NCBI RefSeq assembly: GCF_963676685.1 | Contig: NC_092352.1 | Location: 27,733,117 to 27,797,116, forward strand | Direction: 5' to 3' | Length of the DNA: 64,000 nt | From: Mytilus edulis | Lineage: Eukaryota; Mollusca; Bivalvia; Mytilida; Mytilidae | Shown here: piece by piece, positions 12,001-24,000 of the stretch | Numbering within the stretch: the first letter of the stretch is position 1 | Layout: every line of letters begins with the position of its first letter | Made by a program: the position numbers and the translations under genes | Notes under the pieces: model-generated | The model's input: only the letters and a program-made list of their open reading frames with translations | Told to the model about the DNA's origin: nothing | Database searches by the model: none

Positions 12001-15000
12001 AGTTTAGGAATTAGGGGCCAAAAAGGGACCCAAATAAGCATTTTTCTTGGTTTTCGCACCATAACTTTAGTATAAGTAAATAGAAATCTATGATATTTAA
12101 ACACAAGGTTTATGACCATAAAAGGAAGGTTGGTATTGATTTTGGGAGTTTTGGTCCCAACAGAATAAGGGGCCCAAAGGGTCCAAAATTAAACTTTGTT
12201 TGATTTCATCAAAAATTGAATAAATGTGGTTCTTTGATATACCAAATCTAACTGTGTATGTAGATTCTTCATTTTTGGTCCTGTTTTCAAATTGGTCTAC
12301 ACTAAAGTCCAAAGGGTCCAAAATTAAACTTAGTCTGATTTTAACAAAATTGAAATCTTGGGGTTCTTTGATATGCTGAATCCAAAAATGTACTTAGATT
12401 TTTTATTATGGGCCCAGTTTTCAAGTTGGTCCAAATCAGGATCTAAAATTATTATATTAAGTATTGTGCAATAGCAAGTCTTTTCAATTGCACAGTATTG
12501 CGCAATGGCAAGAAATATCTAATTGCACAATATTATGAAATAGCAAATTTTTTTTTAATTAGAGTTATCTTTCTTTGTCCAGAATAGTAAGCAAGAAATA
12601 TCTTATTGCAAAATATTGTGCAATAGCAAGATTTTTTTTTAATTGGAGTTATCTTTCTTTGTCCAGAATCAACTTAAATCTTTGTTATATACAATATACA
12701 ATGTATATTCACTTTTGACTACCAACTGATAAATTAAAATAATCTTTACCATTCAGTGATAACAAGCAGTTTTTTTACATCTTAATATTTTATGATGTAT
12801 TTAAATGAGTAGTTATTGTTGCAAACTCCATTAGAAATTTTAATTGAGATTAGTTTTGGAATAAGGGAAAGGGGGATGTGATTAAAAAAATTGGGTTCAA
12901 TTTTTCTCATTTGAAATTTCATAAATAAAAAAGAAAATTTCTTCAAACATTTTTTTGAGAGGATTAATATTCAACAGCATAGTGAATTGCTCTAAGAGAA
13001 AACAAAAATTTTAAGTTCATTAGAACACATTCATTCTGTGTCAGAAACCTATGCTGTGTCAACTATTTAATCACAATTCAAATTTAGAGCTGAATCCAGC
13101 TTGAATGTTGTGTCCATACTTGCCCCAACCGTTCAGGGTTCAACCTCTGCCGTCGTATAAAGCTACGCCCTGCGGAGCATCTGGTTTAAGTTTGAAAAAT
13201 ATTTAATGGATGCTGTTTCCGGATAGTTTCTTGCCTGTTTGGTGGCCATTGATCAAAGGGTATAAGAAAACAAGCCTGCATCAGGTGGTACCATTTTATT
13301 ACCTGCCAGCCAATAGTGATATTATGGATCTTTTTAAACAATCAAATACAAGATCATGTTTTTTATCAAGCAAGACAGCATGTGCTTGCACATATTCATA
13401 TTTTGGTAGATAGCTTGTTAGATATATGGTGACTGATTATTACTTTTTGTTGAATTATTGAATGTTCATGCTATATTCATACATCAGATCCTTAGTTTTC
13501 ATTTACTGAAATCATTTTAATGGCCTTGCATGCTGCTTTACTAATTTTACCAATTTTTTCCTTAAGCAAAAGTTTTAATATTGCCTGTTATATTCCACCC
13601 ATGGCAAGATTGCATCAGCACCTTATTATATTTAAATGTTTACCATATTGGGAAGGTAAATAATCTAGAAAAAAAAATATAAAAAGAAGTATAAAGGGCA
13701 CATCAATGAGACAGCATCCCAACATGAAGATATTTGCAAATAAAATGCAACAGAAGAACATTTCAAAAGAACAGGACAACTATTTCATACTAAATGTTAA
13801 AGATTAACTTTAGGTTGAGGAAATTACTAAAACCCTAATATGTAGGATATATTTGTATAGTAAAACAGATTCAGTGCGAATAATGGAAATTTGCCACAAG
13901 AAAACAGTTTTTGAGTAGATAGGGTTGAAGGCCATACTTTGACCAATAATGGTTTACATTTACAAATTGTGACTTGGTTGGAGAGTTATCTCATTGGCAC
14001 TCATACCACATCTTCTTATAACTATAAAACATACTTTAAACATTTCGCCACAGAAAAAATCAAAACGGGATGTTACTGATGGCGTTAAAACAGACTCTTT
14101 GAAGGAAAACAAGATTGGTCTAAGAAAGCGACATGTAAAATCATCTGCCACTTTAGGGCAGGTGAGTTACAAGCATCTTTGTTTATTAGTGAAAATGAAA
14201 TGTGTAAAGTCTTAGGTTTATGGTCTAGATTTTGAATATATTTGCTTTTTTGTATATTGAGATTCTTTTCTTCCATGAATATTATTGTCTAACTCAACAA
14301 ACTAATTTAATGCAGATGCAGCTCTGTTAATGCTGTCATATACAAAAATATAAAGCAATGGAATGTAGAAAATAAGTTATACACCCATTGAAATTGTGCA
14401 AAAAGCAAAGTTATTCTTGTTTAGAAAATTAGATATAAATTTGTGCTAATCTGGATAAAAGTATATGTATAATTTTAACAAGTGTACAATGGTTTACTTT
14501 AACTAATTGTGACTTGGACTGAGAGTTGTCTCATTGATTGACACTTATACCACATCTTCTTATAGCTATTCAAATTTGAATTGAATGTCATAACAATATG
14601 GTTGGATTTTGATTGTTAAATTTTTTTATTAATGAGCATCAGCTACTGTTCACAAATTGAATTATGACAAAAGTTCTTGGCATAAGTTACTATATTCAAT
14701 ATACTTTCAATCCTTTTTCATGATTTATGATATCAGAGGGTGGTAAAAGGGGTACTGAACATGGAAACATGTGAAATAAAAAGTAAAAATGTTGTGCGAA
14801 AAATAAAAATTGGGAAAAACGAAGCACGAGAAATAAAATCTTAAATATTAAGGAAAAAGCACCAAAAGTTATTACTCAGCAGTTCTTGGAGATCATGCAG
14901 CCTTTATTAATGGACATGAAGACCTTATGGTCAACTTTTAGCGTCTGCTACTTGCATCTTATTTATCGTATTGTTTCCCAATCCACTATAATTAAATATG

Positions 15001-18000
15001 TTTAAACTATCTTATTTGAAAAAAAATATTATTCATAGTAATTTGATGGACTTTATTGATACAATACATATTGCAAAAGTAGAATGGTAACAACATACAT
15101 CAATTATTATTAGATTACACAAATTTCAGAAGGTATTATAACATACTGACTTTTTAATCAAATGCGGGACATGCACGAGAAATTAAGAGCACAGACATAA
15201 AACACGGAAAATAAATATGGGGAAACAAGAAGTACGCAAATCGAGCCAAACACGAGAAAACAAGAAATTAAACATCAAAAGACAAAAATTCGGGAAATAA
15301 AAAGGCAGAAAACGTTGCACGAAAATAATCCTTTACCACCCTCATATCATAGTATCTTTCTTTAAACTAGGACACACATTGATCTGTTATTGGTCTTGAT
15401 AATAAAAGAACTGTTAAAATTCCTTATCAATAAAAGATTTTAATTCACCCATCCAATTTTTTGAAATGCTATTTTCAATTTCTTATGTTGTGTTTAGTAT
15501 GTAAGAGTGATCAAATTGGGGAAGACCTATACACATTTTATTTTGACTTGTCCAGGTGATGGTCCTGTAAGCTAGTATTGTGTATGTCTCACCAATAAGT
15601 AAAATTGAATTGGATTCTGATATCATTTTTGATCTTGTACATCTTATTACATGTTTAATTGAAAATTGCAGGGCTTTATATGTATGTATATATTCCTACC
15701 ATACCTATTTTGCACTTTTGTTATAATCAACTGAGACAATTGAATCATTATTTTTTCGGATCTTAATAAATTTGATTTCAATAAACATCTTCAAACTAAT
15801 TATGAAATTATCTATTTTAATTTGAAATTCAAACTAAGTAAGTCATTCAGTCATCTTATAAGTTAATTCAGGAGATATTGCAATACCTTTTAGCATAGAA
15901 TGATAAAAATATGCAGTTTGATGAAAAAAAAATAGCATTCTTTTAATTCAAAGAAAAACCTGATACATTATTCAACGTCAGATTAAAGCTTCATGGCTGA
16001 GTTATGTGTACACAATTCTATATAAGTTATTATAAGTTTTAACAATTCTAACAATTCAACTAATTGATCATTTACAGAGTAGTTATGCATCACAAGACCT
16101 TGGTTCATCACCTGATCTTGGTACTATGCAGACCAATATAAACCCAACAGGGACACCAGAAAGTAAAAAACCAAAGAAAGAGAGGCTCAAGTCTCTTGAT
16201 ACATTTAGAGGGTAGGTTTCATATAAATCACAAATTTAAAGCATTTTGCCATGCCTGCAATGATTTTTGAGAATTTGAGACACTAGTTTTATTGCTCTGC
16301 TGTGGTCATCAGCACCTCATGTAAAAGTTTCTCCGATTTAAAAAAAACAATATATGTTTAGGATAGATACTTTTGTCTTAATCACATGGTTTAAACCAAA
16401 TATTTGTGAAATACTGAACCACTGTACTCGAAGCTGAAAATCAACAATTTGCTGACTATAGAAAGCAAATATGGCCACAAACAGGATTTTTTTTACAGTC
16501 AACCACATGAAAATATAGACACACATAACTTGACTTTTAGACTAAGTCAAAGGTGAACTTCATGTATTTCTTGCATTTCCGTTAGATGAAATTTTGTTAT
16601 ATCATATACAACATTGACACATACCTCACATCTCATTTTGTTCATTTTATATTAATCATGGATCTTTTATTACAAAAGTCTGTTTTATACTGAGTATTGT
16701 ACCTTAACATTTTTCTTCTTAAAAATAAATATTGATGATTCATTTTAGCATAAGCATAGTGATAATGATATTTTGTAATTATGGAGGAGGAAAGTATTGG
16801 TTCATAAAACATTCCAAATGGAATGGTCTAACAGTAGCAGATCTTGTGTTTCCATGGTAAGACAAGTTGGATGTCAGATTTGTACTCTGTAGTTTACTAA
16901 CATAGTTTTTGTTGTACTAACAGTTTCCAGCCTTCCTGAATGCTTTGACTAAAAAATATCTTATCTACTGTGGATTCATTTATTTTCGTGGGCATCAATT
17001 TTTCGTGGATTCAGTAAACATTGCATTTTGTGGATATTTAATTTCATAGTTTTGTCAAAGTCTGCATACAAGCCTATAGAAAATTTGTATTTTATTGATC
17101 ATTTGAATTCATGGTTCACCTTTACCCAAGAAATCCACAAAAATTGATATCCCACGGATTATAATGAATCTTTAGGATCTCTTAATGATGCTTTTATTCC
17201 AATTGTAGCATGGAGCATGTCTTTGTTTCTTTTTCTTTTGCTTTAGACTGATTACTTTTTAGGTGTTTTTATTTCTGTTTTGATCGACATATGACTTCGA
17301 TGCTGATTTTACATTGATACCATTATTATTTTTAGATTGAGTTTAACAATTATGTGTTTTGTTAATTATGGTGGTGGGGGATATTGGTTCTTTAATCATT
17401 CAGACTGGAATGGTTTAACTGTAGCAGATTTAGTTATGCCTTGGTATGTCTATATTATCTTCTGATAATACTGTAAATTCAGAAATTATTGAGGGCATTT
17501 ATTTTTGCCAAAAATTTAAGATAACTATTGCAAAATCAGAAAAATCTGTGTCTAGATATATGTATCAAACATCAAAATGTGAGTTCTTATTATTGCGAAA
17601 GTTATCCATTCCCATTATTCACATTAATAAAAAATTTGCAATAATTTCTGTATTTACAGTATGCTATTAATCTTTGAAAAGCTTTTAATACAGCATGACT
17701 ATAATATTGTTTGCCAATCTTGAGCTCTCAGAATTTATATCCTTGTTTCTTATATTATTTATTCTTGCATTTCATGAATTTAAGATTTTAAGTTAGTTAG
17801 ATGAACTTATACAACAAACATACAAATTTCAAAAGTTTGTACAAACATATTCTAAAACCATGATCTTAAAGAAAATAGTAACAGTTTTCCTATAAAACCA
17901 TGGAAATGATTTCTGACAAAATAAAATAGATTTGCAGTATTTCTGTAAATGTTTGTGAACTTAATACACTGAACATATGTTATTATTGAAAATTTAAGTT

Positions 18001-21000
18001 TATAGATGTTATTGAAAGATTAATAACTGGAATTCTTGAATATGATTTATCAAATTTATCATCAAATTTCAGTTAAGTTATAGTAATGTTCATCTTGGTA
18101 CATATTTTGCATTGATTAAACTAAACACCTTATAGTCAAATTATTGCAATTGATTTTTCAGTAGAACAGTTAAAAATGCATGTCCCTTTTCATGGAAATT
18201 TGCATATTTAGAAGAAAAGTAGTAACATGTTTAAAAGAACTTCATTTTATACATTTTTTATGCCTTATAAATTCAATGTTTGAAAAGATAGTTTTAAAGT
18301 TTCATCAATTTTGTTATAATCATTGTCAGTTGCTTTTTATATCTATTTTTATATAAAATTGAATGTAGAAATGATAAGAACTATGACTTAAAACCATGTT
18401 ATTACATATTATGTCTACTCTTTTTCAGGTTTGTATTTATAATGGGAACATCCATGGCATATTCTTACACTAGCTTACTGAGATCTAACACACCTAAATA
18501 TAAAATGTTCTGGAAGATATTTAAGAGATCTTGTATACTGTTTGTGTTGGGATTAGTCATCAACTCTGAGGGCTGCAATGGTAAGGAAGGATATATAAGG
18601 CATTTAAGTTCTTCAATGTGGTTTCAGAATCTTTTTTTATATGTTAAAACTAGATTATAGGTTACACTTATTACCAAAAAGAATAAAATCCTAAAGTAAC
18701 AAATATTTGATAAATAGTTATCAAAGGTACCAGGGTTATAATTTAGTACGCCAGACGTGTATTTGATATAATTTGGAGATTAAGTGTCTTCACAGTCTCA
18801 TAAATCAGTAGGAGACCAAGTATATTGGCATTTAGGTCCTAGGACAACTACGCTTATTTTATCTTACATATATCAGACTACCGTATTTAATTGTTTTTGC
18901 AAAAACATCTTGTTTAGGGAGACAACTTCTTGCTTGGGACAAACAATACAATTGTCCCCTAGTGGACTTTACTTTTATCCTCAGCCTTACTAGTAAGCAA
19001 AAAGGACCCCAACATGAAAAATATGAAACAATTCAATTGAGAAAACTAACAGCATATTGAGGCAATAATTGATTGTATATTGTTAAATTATATCTACCTG
19101 TTTGAATATAGATTGTGGTGTAAACCATTACTTGTTATATCTCTTTTCATTTAATGATACTGTTTGGGGGGATGTAAATACAGATACATTTGTGTATGAT
19201 ATATATAAATGTTTGTTTTGCAGCTGTTGAACTTACCAAATTTCGTATGCCTGGAGTATTACAAAGATTTGCAGGAACCTATTTGATAACAGCCACTCTA
19301 CATATGTTCTTTGCAAAATTAGAAGACGGTCCAAATACTGTAAGTTTTAAATCAATTAATATGAAAATTCTACTAAAATGGAGATTAACAAATACGTATT
19401 ATTTTTCAAACAATTTGTGAAGATATTATTTTTGCTTCCCAGTTGATATATATAACACTTGTATGCCCTGACTGCAATAGTAGTAAATATTATGTTTTAT
19501 GGTCTGTGTATCTATCCATCCTCTAGAAAAAAAATCTACCAATCAATAGAAAAATAAAAACTTTCCGATATCAAGTAAAAGTTATAGTTGCTTTCAAGTA
19601 GAATAAGGTTTTAGTTTGAAGTAGTCTACCGTAAAGTTGTGGTCACATCAAGTCAAAAATTAGTACAGTATATGTTCATTATGATGTGAATATGTAAAAA
19701 ATGTATTCCATATATAAAGGTTTTAACACATACTGAATATGAATTTCAAATGTTTGGGTTTGAGCATTCCTGGTGAAGTTTAATCCTTAAAAGTGCTTTG
19801 GATGTACCAAATTCATAAACAATTGTTTTCACTTACTATTTAGAAATTTTAGCATTTTATTTTCACTAACTATTTTGAAATTTTACATGTTTAAGGGATG
19901 TATTCTGCAGTTGTGATAAAACAAACTTATGACACTTCAGTTTTTTTTTTGTGTACCATTAAATGTTTAATTAAATCATTATAATGTCTTTCATGTCTTT
20001 CTTTACTTTCATCTCATTTTCCATTTCAGCCCGTTCGTACCAATCCAGTTAGAGACATCACAGATTATCCTTTAGAATGGATAATTAATTTTCTCTTCAT
20101 TGGAATATATTATATTCTCATGTTTGGACTAGATGTTCCTGGCTGTCCTAAGTAAGTATATTTCAAGAACAAATGACTAAAGCACATTGATACACATCTA
20201 TCCTTCTGTTGCCTGTAAATTAAATTTTTGTTTATTTTTTCTATAACTTAGAACTTTAACTTCTCATATAATCTCATAGGATTCTTTTATGATTCAGAAT
20301 TTTAGATTCTTCTTTAATTCTGGGTTATAGATTCTTCTATAATTCAGAGTTTTAGATCTTGCTGTTCAGAGTTGAAGATTCTTCTATAATTTAGAGTTTA
20401 AGATTCTTCTATAATTCAGAATTCAAGATTATTCTATAATTCAGAATTTAGATTATTCTATAATTTAGAGTTTTATATTCTGCTATTCAGAGTTTAAGAT
20501 TCTTCTATAATTCAGAGTTTTAGATTCTTCTAAAATTCAGAGTTTTAGATTTTTTCTATATCACAGTTTAGATTCTGCTATTGAGAGTTTTGAGATTCTT
20601 CTATAAGTCAGAGTTTTAGATTCTTCTGTAATTCAGAGTTTTAGATTTTTCTATATCACAGTTTAGATTCTGCTATTGAGGGTTTTGAGATTCTTCTATA
20701 AGTCAGAGTTTTAGATTCTTCTATAATTCAGAGTTTTAGATTTTTCTATTATTCAAAGTCAGTGTATACATATCTCTATGTTTTTTCAGAGGATATTTAG
20801 GACCAGGAGGACTATCAGAAAATAGCAGTCATTTCAACTGTACTGGTGGTGCTTCTGGATATATAGACAGAAAAATCTTTGGCTTAGATCACATTTATCA
20901 AAATCCTACGTCTAAGGTATTAACTTTATATTGTTAATATAATTTGCTTTATGTATGGATATATAGGCAAAGAAATATTTGGATCAGATCACATCTATTA

Positions 21001-24000
21001 GAGTCCCAAATCAAAAGTAGTTCCGTCATATTTTAAATATACTTTTAAGTTGCTGAAGTTTGTGATTAGGTCAGTTTTCAGGGGACCCACCAATGTCAAG
21101 TATATTTGGTTTGCAGTTGTATAAGCACCTTCATTTTGTATTTCATGTGCAAATAATATTTGATAGATGGATCACTTTTATTAGTCTGATGTTTTACTAA
21201 ATACTGTTACTTTGGACCTTCGTTTTAATTTGCTTTGCAATAGCAGCAGTCCACATAAAATTGTGTTTTTGAAATACTCAGACAATTTTATTGATCCTAT
21301 TTATCCTCTGCAATTGTAAAAAAAATCAATGAAGTCAAAATACAGATTACTAAATAAATGCCACCATCTCTTATTCTCAACATGTAGTTGTTTCTTTCTT
21401 ACCCTATAAGATGCTGCATGTTTGTTTACTGATTAATGGTATATTCAAAAGTTACCATACTGAGAGATTGATGTGTCTATCGTAATTTAATGATTTTTCA
21501 AACATTTTTCAGGAGATCTATAAAAACACAATAGCCTATGATCCAGAGGGATTACTTGGAACACTGACATCATGTGTTATATGTTTCCTTGGACTGCAGG
21601 TAAATTTTTGAATAATCATCTGAATGTTAACTCTGTTTATCTGTTACTTTAGTTCACTTTTCAAAAGACCAGGAATCTATTTCACAAAATCTGACGACTA
21701 AGATTGATTGTAAGTCATGAACATTTCAGTATACTTACGATCAATCTAAGTTTTTTTGTGAAACCAATTCCTGTAATTGATTATAAATATTATATTCTAA
21801 GTTACACTGTAGAACAATCATTAGAAAAATACTTTAAAAAAAACATGTGAATTTGCAGAATTCCATTAACTTCAGGGCAGTATAGGTAGAAATTGACCGA
21901 ACTATTAATCATTTATTAAATCTAGTAACTGAAACAAAAATCACATGAAATGCACGGCAAATAAAGGGGGATACCTCAGGAATATTTAACCCACAACTAT
22001 TTTAAAGAAAATGTCATCAACATACAGAATTTGAACCAATGCTAATTCAGAAAAAAAATATCCATAAAACTGTAAATTAAAAAACATTTTTAAGTCTTAG
22101 AAAAGTCTTTTCAAATGTTTGACTTTTAGGAAGACTGACAAGAGATATATTTCAGAAGCCATAGGCATCATTGATTTGAATGGGTTTTTTTGGGTTTTTT
22201 TTTTTTTAGATGATGTTACTTTGTGTATTCACTGTGGTGTAACAATACTATTTTATTATAGAAATATTCTTTATTTTTTCAGGCAGGGAAAATTTTTATG
22301 ACATTTAAAAACAGACAACAGAGAGTTAAAAGACTCCTCATATGGGGATTTACATTGGTAATGTTTACAATAAGTCTAACTATGATCATATTGTCAAGCA
22401 AAAATATTATAATTCACAAAGCCAGATTAATAGCCATTATAGGAATTCAAAAAATGTTAAAAAAAATGTAATTCAGGATATTTTGTGTCTTTGACTTTTT
22501 TGTCAAATTTTATGTAAATCTTATTAAATCTTTATGTTTAGAAGCGATTGAGCCTGTCAAATTTTGAAAAGGATATTTAAATTTTCATGTTACATTAAGA
22601 TTAATTCTGATGCTTAAATTTATGAAGAATTTGTTTTCAATATACTTTTTTCAGTGCCTTATAGCAGGAATTCTCTGTAAATTTAGTAAAAATGAAGGTT
22701 GGATTCCGGTCAATAAAAACCTATGGTAAGTTTGCAATTTCTTGATAGCTATGCCAAGCTACTTCAAAATGTTGGGGAAAAGGTAATAATTTATAGAAAA
22801 ATATGAGAAATTGCATTAGTGAACTAGGCCTGATTGTTTTCACCATTAAAAGGTATCTTATTTTAAATTGTTTGTCCATAGGCTTTATGGTGGGTTCAAC
22901 TGACATATAAGTATAGAAGCCGAATAATAGAAATCTACTGTAAATTTAGGAATTATTGAGATGTTTTTGTTTATTCAAAAAATGTGACAGTATCAGGTTC
23001 TCAAAATTTAAAACTTGCATTCACAATTTCAGTATTGCTTTTCCTTCTTGAATTTTTTTCAGTCAGGTTAATAGATCTTGTATTTTTACCATTTAATAGT
23101 GATTCACACTTATTAAAAGTTTTTCACAAACTCAGATGATTATTTAAAATGTGGTTTGCTAGGTAATATTTTAGTTTGAATTTTGCATGCATTCAACACT
23201 TTGTTATGTCTGACTTCTTTGATTTGACATATTTCATTATAAATGTCTGTATTTGTAGGTCAGTGTCATTTATATTCTGTACTGGAGGATTTGCCTTTAT
23301 TTTATTAACATTTTGTTACCTGATGATAGATGAGTGGAAACTCTGGAATGGTGCACCATTTTATTATCCAGGTAATTACATAGTTAATATCTTCTTCTAA
23401 AATTCGTCAAAGGCATAATTACAGATCAAGTAATGTTCTCAAAGCAATGGTAGAATTGCTTCCATTATGTTATAGGCAGTAAGCAAAAAAGGAGTTCACC
23501 ATTATTCATTTGACATTGTCAGATAAATGAACATCTGAAAAATACTGCAAAAAACATTATTTAACAAGAAGTTCTGATCATATAAAATAATAAGATGTGG
23601 TATGATTGCAGAGAAAACAATACACCTGGATGATATTTTAGAAGCAATCATATAAGTCAAATTCAGATTGAAAAGACACTCAGCCACATATCTAACTACT
23701 TAATCTTATAGTTTTCTTTAAACACTGATATAACTATGGTCATGTTTTCAATAGACACTGTCAGAAAAATACTTATCATGAAATGAAAAAAAATTATAAC
23801 ACTTGGGCGTGATATTTTAGAAGCAACCATATAAGTCAAATTTAGATTTAAAAGACTCTTATTTTGATACATTGATAGACACTTATTACATTTTACGTAA
23901 CCCACATATTTGTTACTTTTGTCCCTGCCCTTCCTTTTCCATACTGTACAAGGTAAGCTGTATAAAATGATGTTTGTTTTTTTATGTAAAAAAAAACAAC

